DNA of 6,386 nt from JAEUUM01 sp038326165 (GCA_038326165.1 JBBQJT010000093.1:1-6386); one strand, 5' to 3'; shown: positions 1 through 6,386, counted from the stretch's first letter. Notes: a model not told the origin generated them from the sequence alone. A program made the numbers and translations.

Positions 1-2224
1 ATTTTTCGATCAGTTTTCTGTATTCAGGGTCCTTGCTGACATTGTTGAGTTCTTGATTGAAGAACAATTGTTCAATATTTTTGAATCCGGAATCCAGTGC
101 TTGTTTCAGAAAATCGAGGGATTCAGGAATTCGATTGTTCAATGATGATAAGCAAGCCATTTCATAATAAATGATTGCTTTTTTGTCGTATTCGAAGGTA
201 AGTATTTTTCTATAAAGTTTTTCTACCTCTATATTTCTTTTTTGCTTTCTATACAATCGGGCAAGTTCGCGGAGGCTGTAAACATAGTTTGAATCGAGGC
301 TTATTGACTTTAAGAAATTGTTTTCTGCAAGATTTTCATCTCCCAATTTTTCATGCGCGATTGCCAAATAATGATAACCTTGATATCCCAGGGTGTCAAG
401 TTGAATGTAATGCATGAGGTAAGTTGTGGCTTCAGTATAGCGTTTAAGCTTTATGTTTACGATTCCCAGATTCAAAAATGCCATTTTGTTTTCAGGATCT
501 TTACTTGAAATCAATTGATACAGTGAATCTGCTTTATTGGTATTTCCAGTATAATAATGCCATGAAGCCTCCGCAAAAATAACCATTGAATTGAGTGAAT
601 CCATCTGCTTCAGTTTATCAAGGTATATTTTAGATAGCAGGGTGTCATGAAATTTTTGGGCGTAAAAATGCGAAAGATAAGCATAAGGCAAAAGCCAATT
701 CGGTGCCAATAATGCAGCTTTTTCACCATAAATCCGCATGGAATCTTTATCCTCAAATTGAATTGCCTGACAATTCATCATGTAGAAAAAACTGAGGGCA
801 GCATTGGCTTCGAGATCGAGGGATTGCCTGAATTTTTGCATAATCAACAAACCTGCTTCGACATTCTTATTCCCTGAATTTGCCCATAATAGATCGATTC
901 CTTCAAACCAAAAAATTCTGGCTCTGAGTTTTTTGTAAAAAAAATTGTCAGAGCCTAATAATTGGGCAGCGCGATTTAGGTATGCAGGATAGTTTTTGTA
1001 TTGGAGGGATTTGGCAATTTTTGAGCGGCCTATTTCATGAACATCTACTTTTAACAAAGCATTCAATACCTGTTGCGCATCATCTTGAAGGGCAGTTGCA
1101 TAGTTTCTGCGCATGCTTCCAAATAAGGGTTTTAGCAAGGTTTGTTTGATTAATTTTTGGAAATAGAACTCTGCACAAACTGAATCAGAATTGCTAATTG
1201 GAGTAAGAAAAATTTTGTTTTTTAAGCAATAATTGAACATCTTGAACCAATGTTGAATATTTGTATCGAGTGACGAGAGTATCAGCGCTTCACTTCGTGA
1301 TTCTATCTTGGTGAGTGTGATATCTTTTTTAAATTTGCCTTTAAGCAAGGAATCAAGCATAATGGGATTGACAGCTGCGAGCCTAGTAAGCCGTTCGCCA
1401 ACGATTAGTGGCACTTGCTTAACTGGTGCTACATCGAGTGAAACGTGATTTTCCAAGTACCATCCAAGCTCTTGAAGCGATACCCACGAATCGTTATTTT
1501 GATCAGCAAGTCCATTCAATCCATCTACCAAATGGTACGAGAAAACTCCACGGCCACCGCCCCATTGCTCCCCTTCAATGCTAAATTCTTTTGGCTGGCA
1601 CGATAGTATTTTAACTTCATTATCCAATGCTTTGAGGTATTCAGCTGTGATATGTGGTCCGCCAATTGAGCTGCCCGCAAGTGTTCCAGAATGGCAAGCA
1701 TCAGTGATTAAAATTACTTTGGATTGATTGATTGTTGAAAGGGAAGCTATGGCTTCTTGGAGCGCAAATAAGGGCATTGCCCCGCCCGCATTGTAAACAC
1801 GTGAACTGGCATCAAAACAAAGTAGAAACCCCATTTCATTCTTGCTTAAATACTCTAAATCACCATGGCCTGAAAAGTAAATAATCACCCTATCATCCGC
1901 CTTGGCAACACTTTTGAGCCAATCCAATGCCCCTACAAAACCTCCAAGAGTAGCTGTAGAATCGAATAAAAGCTTTAAATGATCGCCGTCCAAGGAGCCG
2001 CCAGAACTTGACTGAAGGTAATTGGAAAATGAAATTGCGTCCTTGTGTGCAAACCGCAAATCAGGTATGTTTTCATCTTGATAACTGGAAACGCCAACAA
2101 TTACTGCATACACAGTACCAATTGGTTGATCTGAATCGTCAACAGGACTAACACCTTTTGTTTGGCTGCATATTTGTCCAATACAAACACATAAAAAACA
2201 AAAAAGTGTTGGGAATAAATTCAT
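1..2224 (-). CDS. Exported caspase-like (peptidase C14/metacaspase) protein with C-terminal TPRs, 3' end cut by window edge
   Basis: Seen: an open frame of 741 codons runs from the ATG at 2224-2222 to the window edge without a stop. An in-frame TGA at 2230-2228 makes this the first possible ATG. The N-terminus (MNLFPTLFCFLCVCIGQ...) is a Cys-rich hydrophobic signal peptide; no clean lipobox is visible. Residues about 38-276 form a C14 caspase fold: opening strand YAVIVGVSSY (39-48), then LRFAHKDA, catalytic His120 in YFSGHGD, catalytic Cys177 in DACHSG, a metacaspase-like Asp/Asn-rich loop GLADQNNDSWVSLQEL (238-253), and the closing KQVPLIVG. Residues about 280-490 are helical and unassigned. 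From about 495 to the end lie TPR-like helix pairs (for example AFLNLGIVNIKLKRYTEA, GYHYLAIAHEKLGDENLAE). Family knowledge: C14 proteins are Cys endopeptidases; the DxCHSG form is metacaspase-like and often cuts after Arg/Lys. Inferred: an exported, TPR-scaffolded protease. It lies 76 bp downstream of the CHAT gene on the same strand. The last residues (DPEYRKLIEK) look like a normal end, so few are probably missing. Confidence 0.9.
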   Translation of the reverse strand, partial: MNLFPTLFCFLCVCIGQICSQTKGVSPVDDSDQPIGTVYAVIVGVSSYQDENIPDLRFAHKDAISFSNYLQSSSGGSLDGDHLKLLFDSTATLGGFVGALDWLKSVAKADDRVIIYFSGHGDLEYLSKNEMGFLLCFDASSRVYNAGGAMPLFALQEAIASLSTINQSKVILITDACHSGTLAGSSIGGPHITAEYLKALDNEVKILSCQPKEFSIEGEQWGGGRGVFSYHLVDGLNGLADQNNDSWVSLQELGWYLENHVSLDVAPVKQVPLIVGERLTRLAAVNPIMLDSLLKGKFKKDITLTKIESRSEALILSSLDTNIQHWFKMFNYCLKNKIFLTPISNSDSVCAEFYFQKLIKQTLLKPLFGSMRRNYATALQDDAQQVLNALLKVDVHEIGRSKIAKSLQYKNYPAYLNRAAQLLGSDNFFYKKLRARIFWFEGIDLLWANSGNKNVEAGLLIMQKFRQSLDLEANAALSFFYMMNCQAIQFEDKDSMRIYGEKAALLAPNWLLPYAYLSHFYAQKFHDTLLSKIYLDKLKQMDSLNSMVIFAEASWHYYTGNTNKADSLYQLISSKDPENKMAFLNLGIVNIKLKRYTEATTYLMHYIQLDTLGYQGYHYLAIAHEKLGDENLAENNFLKSISLDSNYVYSLRELARLYRKQKRNIEVEKLYRKILTFEYDKKAIIYYEMACLSSLNNRIPESLDFLKQALDSGFKNIEQLFFNQELNNVSKDPEYRKLIEK

Positions 2225-2281
2225 CAGTCAAATTAGAAGCTAAATCCGGAAATACTGAAAACTATCGTAGTTATTTTATTC

Positions 2282-2312
2282 CAAATGTAGTAAAGTGTTA
2301 TCACTCCACCAA
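2282..2312 (-). promoter_or_regulatory. Candidate Bacteroidota-type promoter for the caspase-like gene
   Basis: Read on the minus strand, TACATTTG (2289-2282) matches the Bacteroidota -7 consensus TAnnTTTG exactly. A TTG at 2312-2310 lies 20 bp upstream, at the usual spacing of the -33 element. The -33 part overlaps the last codons of the CHAT gene. Transcription would start near 2275, giving a leader of about 50 nt. It would allow the caspase-like gene to be expressed separately from the CHAT gene. The box is short and the region AT-rich, so a chance match is possible. Confidence 0.4.
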
Positions 2313-5288
2313 CACAAACCCCGCCCACTGATACGGATCCAATCCAATATCTCTTAATTCTTTTTGCGCTGCATGAAATGCATCAGATATATTCATTTTA
2401 TTTTCTAGCCATTTTTTATAAAATGTGGTCATCAATAAGGAAGTTTGTTTGTCTGGTACCTGCCACAAACTCATGATGAGGTATTTCGCACCAGCAATTT
2501 TGAAAGCACGCTGTAAGCCATATACTCCTTCATTTCCTTGGATGGTCCCGAGCCCAGTTTCGCATGCTGAAAGGACAACGAGTTCGGTGTTGGACAAGTT
2601 CATCTGACTGATTTCATAAGCCGTTAATACTCCATCTTCTCGGCCTTCCAAAGTCTTTTCTCCTTTCCAGGTGATGTTACCGCCAGCCATAATCAATCCT
2701 GAACGCAACATTGGATGATCAGATAATTTGAACACTGGCTCATCGTCTCCAAATATAGTTTTTGAGTTCTTCTCTTTAGGATCTGGAAAGAAATAACCAT
2801 GGGTGGCGATGTGCAGGATTCTTGGAGAAGAAGCATTGTTTGCACCAATATTCTTGAAAGCTTCTTCGGTGCCGTCGTATCCCTTTTTCAAAGTAGTTTT
2901 TATTCCACCTGATGTCATGATCTTTTCAATGGCATTTACTTCACGTTCTGTACCGGGCAGATAATCCCAGCTGCCACCGCGTGATTGAGAATTGATTTGG
3001 TTGAAGGAAAGTTGAGATTCTGTTCTTGTAGCGAATATTGGTTGATTGGAAATTAGGGTAGTATCAACATCATATCGAATTCCGCCAAACAAAACAGCAT
3101 CGTTGGTTGTATTTTTAACAATAGTTGGAATGACCAGCTGCCTTGTGCTGTTCAATTCCACCAAATTGTAGCGGTCGGCCAAAGTTTCAGTTTCACTGAC
3201 TGGAATGGCATCCAAGTTGATACGGTGTAACAAACCAGATGGTGAATAATAAATGGTGGTAATTCCATCCAATTCCTTTTCCAGCGGCTTGAAAATTAGT
3301 TCAACAAGACTTCTTCTTTTTTCTTGAACTGGAGATACTCCTCTGGAAGAAAAAGTGTACAGATCATTTACATATTCCAGACGTCGCTCCCCTTTGGTTT
3401 GTAGGATAGAATCCAGAGATTTTTCTTCGAAAAGGGGGATAAATTTTGGTTGAAATGTACCAGGCTTTAATAGTAATACAGCATACATAGAGCTATCTGT
3501 TTTTACCGGAAAATTGACCTTAAAGTGCAGAAACTCAATGGCAGCCTCGCCTTTTTTTAAAGCCCTTTGCACTTCCTGCCACTTAACCTGACGTGCAGCT
3601 TCGACATAGCCGACAATGAAACGAGCAAGTTCCTTTTCGATGTCGTTGGCTTTTTCTTCTAGCTCTGAAATAGCCTTTCGTTCACTAATTGGTTTGGAAT
3701 ACTCCGTTGCAAGTCGACGACGGTAGCCTTTTAGGCGAAGATTGATAGCTTCCGATTCGGGGTTGGAAAGAACTGCTGTGTTCAGTCGGGCAGCTGAGTA
3801 GAGCAGAAACCCTTTTTGGAAAAGAACATGGTTATAATACAATTCGTTTAGGTATAATGCCTTGGCAGAAGAGAGGTCAAGCATATATGCCCCAAGACGG
3901 TCTCCATTTTTTTGAAAAGTGGAAATGTAGCTTGCAAGTTCTCGTTCTGAAAGGAATAGCGCGCCATCTGAAATTTTGGCTTGTTCTAGGTACATTTTTT
4001 TGATCAGCAGAGGCTCCAATTCTGAAAACCGTTTTTGTACGGCATACAAATCTGACAGGTTTTCAATTGCATAAAGCGGACGTTCGTCCCCGAAGGCTTT
4101 ATTCAAGATAACTTCTAAATTTAAGTAAATCTGTTCTGCCTTCTCGTGTTTGCCCATTTCGGAATAAATATTCGCCAGGTTGTTCAGACTTAATCCGTAA
4201 TCAGGGTGTTCTTTTCCTAAGATTTTCTCCTTAATGGCGAGAGCTTCGAGCTGCATTAGCTCGGCCACTTCGAAATTCCCGATTTTATAATACAAAATTC
4301 CTAGATTGGTCAAACCTCCTGCGTATTCGGGATTTTCTTTGCCCAAAGTTTTTTCTTTGATGTTTTTGGCTTCAAGAAAAAGCGGTGCAGCCTTTTCGTA
4401 GTTACCCATTTCCAAGTACAGACTCGCCAAGTTGTTTATGCTAATCGCGTGGTCGGGATGTTCATTTCCAAAGACTTTTTCCGAAATGGCTTTGGATTCG
4501 AGGTAAAGGGATTCAGCTTTTTCGTAGTTGCCCATATTCTCGTACAAAATTGCCAAGTTGTTCAGACTGCCTGCATAATCGGAATTTTCTTTGCCCAAAG
4601 TTTTTTCTTGGATGTTTTTGGCTTCAATGAAAAACGGTTCGGCTTTTTCGTAGTTACCCATGCGCGAGTAAAGACTTGCAAGGTTGTTCAGACCGCCTGC
4701 ATAATCGGGATTTTCCTTGCCCAAAGTTTTTTCCCTGATGTTTTTGGCTTCAAGGTAAAGCGGCTCTGCTTTTTCGTAATTACCCGTGAAAAAGTATAGA
4801 GTAGCAAGGTTGTTTAGGCTTCTGGCATAATCACGGTGTTCTTTTCCTAGGGCTTTTTCCCGTATTGTCTTTGCTTCAAGGTGAAGCGATTCTGCCTTTT
4901 CAAAATCACCTATGGTTATGTACAAGTTAGCCAGATTGTTTAAACACCAAGCATAGTCTGGGTGTGCTTTTCCGAAGACCTTTTCTCTGATTTCTTTAGA
5001 TTCGAGATACCATTTCTCTGCCTCCACATATTTTCCTTTTAAAAAATATAATAGTCCCTTATTAAAACAGCTTTTTGCGTATTCCGCCGAATAGCGCCCC
5101 AGTTTTTCTAAAGCGATTTTTTCGGCATCGGCATTTATTTCCTGCGCTTTTTCATAATCTTGTTTTGATATTAGAGCCTTGGATACCTTTATTAGACTGT
5201 CAACCTGCTTGATAGAAACGGAGTCAATGGTCTGACCATTCATGCAAAAAGTGGACAGTAGAATTGCTGTAACTAGAAATAATTTCAT
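2301..5288 (-). CDS. Exported TPR-CHAT protein (caspase-HetF-associated-with-TPRs protease), 995 aa
   Basis: Seen: complete 995-codon frame from ATG 5288-5286, with an in-frame stop at 5300-5298 just upstream, to TGA at 2303-2301. Residues 1-19 (MKLFLVTAILLSTFCMNGQ) are a Sec signal peptide without a good lipobox. Residues 69-404 are eight contiguous 42-residue TPRs of the kinesin-light-chain-like TPR_10/TPR_12 type (consensus YAxSLNNLAxLYxxMGNYEKAE), preceded by a degenerate repeat around 36-68. Residues about 405-670 are helical, with a charged, coiled-coil-like stretch near 510-565. The CHAT domain fills about 670-995: it opens with TIYYSPSGLLHRINLDAIP and has His830 in HIATHG and Cys909 in LSACETG. 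Family knowledge: CHAT domains are clan-CD proteases related to caspases and separase, and the same TPR-CHAT layout occurs in the Craspase protease Csx29. No CRISPR genes are visible here, and the signal peptide argues for action in the envelope or outside the cell. Inferred: the TPRs bind a partner that controls the protease. No Shine-Dalgarno sequence precedes the start. Confidence 0.93.
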   Translation of the reverse strand: MKLFLVTAILLSTFCMNGQTIDSVSIKQVDSLIKVSKALISKQDYEKAQEINADAEKIALEKLGRYSAEYAKSCFNKGLLYFLKGKYVEAEKWYLESKEIREKVFGKAHPDYAWCLNNLANLYITIGDFEKAESLHLEAKTIREKALGKEHRDYARSLNNLATLYFFTGNYEKAEPLYLEAKNIREKTLGKENPDYAGGLNNLASLYSRMGNYEKAEPFFIEAKNIQEKTLGKENSDYAGSLNNLAILYENMGNYEKAESLYLESKAISEKVFGNEHPDHAISINNLASLYLEMGNYEKAAPLFLEAKNIKEKTLGKENPEYAGGLTNLGILYYKIGNFEVAELMQLEALAIKEKILGKEHPDYGLSLNNLANIYSEMGKHEKAEQIYLNLEVILNKAFGDERPLYAIENLSDLYAVQKRFSELEPLLIKKMYLEQAKISDGALFLSERELASYISTFQKNGDRLGAYMLDLSSAKALYLNELYYNHVLFQKGFLLYSAARLNTAVLSNPESEAINLRLKGYRRRLATEYSKPISERKAISELEEKANDIEKELARFIVGYVEAARQVKWQEVQRALKKGEAAIEFLHFKVNFPVKTDSSMYAVLLLKPGTFQPKFIPLFEEKSLDSILQTKGERRLEYVNDLYTFSSRGVSPVQEKRRSLVELIFKPLEKELDGITTIYYSPSGLLHRINLDAIPVSETETLADRYNLVELNSTRQLVIPTIVKNTTNDAVLFGGIRYDVDTTLISNQPIFATRTESQLSFNQINSQSRGGSWDYLPGTEREVNAIEKIMTSGGIKTTLKKGYDGTEEAFKNIGANNASSPRILHIATHGYFFPDPKEKNSKTIFGDDEPVFKLSDHPMLRSGLIMAGGNITWKGEKTLEGREDGVLTAYEISQMNLSNTELVVLSACETGLGTIQGNEGVYGLQRAFKIAGAKYLIMSLWQVPDKQTSLLMTTFYKKWLENKMNISDAFHAAQKELRDIGLDPYQWAGFVLVE
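4077..5084 (-). repeat. Eight tandem 126-bp repeats coding for 42-aa TPRs
   Basis: Inside the CHAT gene, residues 69-404 divide exactly into eight 42-residue units with no insertions: 69-110, 111-152, 153-194, 195-236, 237-278, 279-320, 321-362 and 363-404. Most units share NNLAxLY, GNYEKAE and a GKExP end. Units 3, 4 and 6 are closest to each other (AKNIxEKTLGKEN) and stay very similar at the DNA level. Units 1 and 5 share a different ending (EKVFGxxHP). The exact period and the DNA-level similarity point to spread by duplication or recombination between units. Confidence 0.9.
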
Positions 5289-5338
5289 CGTTAAGAATTA
5301 AAATTCCTATAAAAGTAACACCTAAAGCAGAGATTTTC

Positions 5339-5890
5339 CTATTCCATCAACACAAACCCTGCCCGCTGATACGGATCCAATCCAATATCTCTTAATTCTT
5401 TTTGCCCTGCATGAAATGCATCAGGTATGTTCATTTTATTCTCCAGCCATTTTTTATAAAATGTGGTCATCAATAAGGAGGTTTGTTTGTCTGGAACTTG
5501 CCAAAGACTCATGATGAGGTATTACGCCCCAGCAATTTTATAGGCTCGTTGTAGGCCATACACGCCTTCATTGCCTTGGATTGTCCCGAGGCCAGTTTCG
5601 CAAGCTGAAAGGACAACGAGTTCGGTGTTGGACAAATTCATCTGACTGATTTCATAAGCCGTTAATACACCATCTTCTCTGCCTTCCAATGTTTTTTCTC
5701 CTTTCCAGGTATTGTTTACGCCCGCCATAATCAATCCTGAACGCAACATTGGGTCATTTGATAATATAAAAACAGGTTCACGAATTTGAGCTTCCATTAA
5801 TTGTGACTTGGTCACTATATTTTTGTTTGGATCATCTTAAAAATATCCGTGAGTGGCAATATTTAGAATTTTAGGAGATATTTTAGTTTT
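5339..5890 (-). pseudogene. Decayed second CHAT-protease gene, C-terminal fragment with two in-frame stops
   Basis: Seen: one continuous frame ending at TAG 5341-5339 is about 90% identical in DNA to the 3' end of the intact CHAT gene. It keeps His (codon 5851-5849, in NIATHG) and Cys (codon 5602-5600, in LSACETG). Two in-frame TAA codons break it: 5524-5522, where the intact copy has Lys in AGAKYLIM, and 5839-5837, where it has the second Phe of HGYFF. No frameshift is needed to align the ends. Upstream of the His motif, similarity fades around 5880-5890; the left limit is uncertain. The TPRs, linker and start of the CHAT domain are absent. Most differences from the intact copy are synonymous, so the gene was probably under selection until recently. 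Its stop is 50 bp upstream of the intact gene's ATG, as expected for a tandem paralogue pair. A 97-codon open stretch between the two stops (5815-5522) should not be called as a gene. Confidence 0.88.
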
Positions 5891-5910
5891 TTGAAGTAAG
5901 CATATAGCCA

Positions 5911-5939
5911 ATAACACAAATTGTATATATATGTGTTAT
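5911..5939. repeat. Inverted repeat, 8-bp arms, next to the CHAT relic
   Basis: ATAACACA (5911-5918) and TGTGTTAT (5932-5939) are perfect reverse complements around a 13-bp TA-rich centre. It lies just beyond the point where similarity to the intact CHAT gene is lost, so it may mark a rearrangement end. It lacks a GC-rich stem followed by a T-run, so it is not a typical intrinsic terminator. Confidence 0.5.
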
Positions 5940-5946
5940 AAAACGC

Positions 5947-5970
5947 CAAATACTGTAAAAGCGGTATTTG
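5947..5970. repeat. Inverted repeat, 7-bp arms
   Basis: CAAATAC (5947-5953) and GTATTTG (5964-5970) are perfect reverse complements separated by 10 bp. No T-run follows on either strand, so there is no support for calling it a terminator. Its function is unknown. Confidence 0.4.
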
Positions 5971-6036
5971 TCCCTAAGCATTTATGAATTAATGAAGGAA
6001 TTTCCTGATGATCAGAGTTGTCAAAATTATCGGTTT

Positions 6037-6148
6037 GGCGCTTGGCGAAGGTGGCGATTTTCACCACAAATATTGATGCGGAGAACAAAACTTTGATTAA
6101 CCACAAATGTGTCTGCGGAGCACTGAACCGCCACTTTTGCCAAACGCC
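6037..6148. repeat. Stem-loop element with 20-bp imperfect stem; candidate interspersed repeat or structured RNA
   Basis: Arms 6037-6056 (starting GGCGCTTGGCG) and 6129-6148 (ending TTTGCCAAACGCC) pair over 20 positions: 17 Watson-Crick pairs, two G-U pairs if transcribed from the plus strand, and one mismatch (6041/6144). The 72-nt loop contains two copies of ACCACAAAT-N5-TGCGGAG. The element is visibly more GC-rich than its flanks. Long imperfect palindromes of this kind are typical of non-autonomous mobile repeats (REP or MITE-like) and of structured RNAs. Which one applies cannot be told from a single copy. Confidence 0.6.
6063..6120. repeat. Two-copy direct repeat ACCACAAAT-N5-TGCGGAG within the stem-loop
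   Basis: The 21-bp units 6063-6083 and 6100-6120 carry identical 9-bp and 7-bp blocks with the same 5-bp spacing, start to start 37 bp apart. They sit within the loop of the larger inverted repeat. The conserved blocks with a variable spacer suggest a paired recognition site or the remains of an internal duplication. Confidence 0.6.
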
Positions 6149-6264
6149 TGTGCTTGTTGCGCAACTCAAACATCTTACAAACTTACAACAAAACAATTTA
6201 CCAACAAAGCGAATATTATATGTTTATAACTAACTTATAGTCAATCACATAATGCATTTATGGT

Positions 6265-6272
6265 TATATTTG
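6265..6272 (+). promoter_or_regulatory. Candidate -7 box just before the transposase start
   Basis: TATATTTG matches the Bacteroidota -7 consensus TAnnTTTG exactly, but it ends only 4 bp before the transposase ATG. No clear TTTG-type -33 box lies 19-21 bp upstream. If active, the transcript would begin at or next to the ATG and be leaderless or nearly so. In AT-rich DNA a chance match is quite possible. Confidence 0.25.
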
Positions 6273-6276
6273 TACC

Positions 6277-6386
6277 ATGCAAGGACGCAAAGACATTCAA
6301 CCCAAAATGATGTATCAGGTCAATATCAATGACTTGGTAGCAGAAGATAACTTTTACCGACAATTATCAACCACACTTGACTTACA
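6277..6386 (+). CDS. IS1182-family transposase, N-terminal fragment cut by window edge
   Basis: Seen: from ATG 6277-6279 an open frame of 36 codons plus two bases runs off the right edge. It begins MQGRKDIQPKMMYQV and continues NINDLVAEDNFYR. This resembles the conserved N-terminus of IS1182-type DDE transposases (InsH-like N-terminal, DUF772 region), which start with a short polar stretch, then QPxMxYQV and LVPEDNFYRxL. Family knowledge: these proteins cut and rejoin IS ends and are usually about 450-550 residues, so most of the gene lies outside the window. No Shine-Dalgarno sequence precedes it. Whether the full gene is intact cannot be seen. It faces away from the CHAT relic. Confidence 0.85.
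   Translation, partial: MQGRKDIQPKMMYQVNINDLVAEDNFYRQLSTTLDL
6277..6386 (+). mobile_element. Left part of an IS1182-type insertion sequence (minimum extent)
   Basis: The call rests on the transposase N-terminus. The left terminal inverted repeat must lie upstream of 6277, probably in the AT-rich stretch after 6166, but it cannot be placed without the right end. The coordinates given are therefore a minimum. Confidence 0.6.

Larger units (their letters stand above)
5891..6276. other. Gene-free interval with several inverted repeats
   Basis: No convincing coding region lies between the CHAT relic and the transposase start. Open frames on both strands across 5936-6233 only read through the inverted-repeat element and resemble nothing recognisable. 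The interval holds two small hairpins (5911-5939, 5947-5970), two short odd palindromes (AGGAATTTCCT at 5996-6006, CTGATGATCAG at 6005-6015), a larger stem-loop element (6037-6148), and a perfect 10-bp palindrome GTTGCGCAAC (6156-6165). After 6166 it becomes very AT-rich up to the transposase. The left end of the insertion sequence should lie in this interval, but no terminal repeat can be recognised with only one end present. Confidence 0.7.

Noticed and set aside
2260..2272. AACTA-TCG-TAGTT dyad between the CHAT and caspase-like genes as a terminator
   Set aside because: Only a 5-bp AT-rich stem with a weak T-run on the minus strand; too unstable to call.
2425..2607. 60-codon plus-strand open frame
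   Set aside because: Lies wholly antisense within the CHAT catalytic domain; no recognisable family and no initiation signal.
4449..4799. 116-codon plus-strand open frame with a repeated F-rich pattern
   Set aside because: Antisense shadow of the TPR repeats; its internal repetition simply mirrors the 126-bp units.
5310..5317. TACTTTTA on the minus strand as a -7 box for the intact CHAT gene
   Set aside because: Deviates from TAnnTTTG at the final G and no TTTG-type -33 element lies 19-21 bp upstream.
5522..5815. 97-codon open frame with a CHAT motif as a stand-alone small gene
   Set aside because: It is only the open stretch between the two nonsense codons of the CHAT relic; its ATG is internal and the catalytic His lies upstream of it.
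5936..6233. Open frames on both strands across the intergenic interval (86 and 71 codons)
   Set aside because: Both read through the inverted-repeat element, resemble no known family and lack start signals; best explained by low stop density in the GC-richer repeat.
1..6386. CRISPR array or type III-E (Craspase) context, prompted by the TPR-CHAT architecture
   Set aside because: No spaced identical repeats and no Cas-like genes in the window; the 126-bp repeats are coding TPR units, and the signal peptide does not fit a cytoplasmic Craspase protease.

Overview
The window looks like an accessory region of a Bacteroidota chromosome. The evidence is a low overall GC content (estimated by eye), genes without Shine-Dalgarno sequences, sequences matching the Bacteroidota -7 promoter box TAnnTTTG, exported TPR proteins with short 'GQ/SQ'-ending signal peptides, and the start of an IS1182-type transposase of the kind common in that phylum. 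A finer placement (for example Saprospiraceae, Chitinophagia or Cytophagia) cannot be made from this sequence alone.

Layout, right to left along the minus strand, which is the direction of transcription of the main genes. (i) 5339-~5890 is a decayed fragment of a CHAT-protease gene. It keeps the catalytic His and Cys codons but carries two in-frame stop codons. (ii) 2301-5288 is an intact 995-residue CHAT protein: signal peptide, eight nearly identical 42-residue TPRs, a helical linker, and a C-terminal CHAT caspase-like protease domain. (iii) 1-2224 is a caspase/metacaspase-type (peptidase C14) protein: signal peptide, N-terminal C14 domain with a His120/Cys177 dyad, and C-terminal TPRs. It has no stop codon inside the window, so it runs off the left edge, probably by only a few residues. 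(iv) 5891-6276 has no gene. It holds several inverted repeats, the most striking being a roughly 112-bp element (6037-6148) with a 20-bp stem and a two-copy direct repeat in its loop. (v) From 6277 on the plus strand begins a truncated IS1182-type transposase.

The biological theme is a co-oriented pair of predicted exported clan-CD (caspase-fold) proteases with mirrored architectures: TPR then CHAT, and C14 then TPR. They sit beside a second CHAT copy that has died. A joint role, such as a proteolytic cascade, a sensor/protease pair, or envelope or secreted self/non-self processing, is only inference. No CRISPR array, gasdermin, toxin or other known effector is visible in the window.
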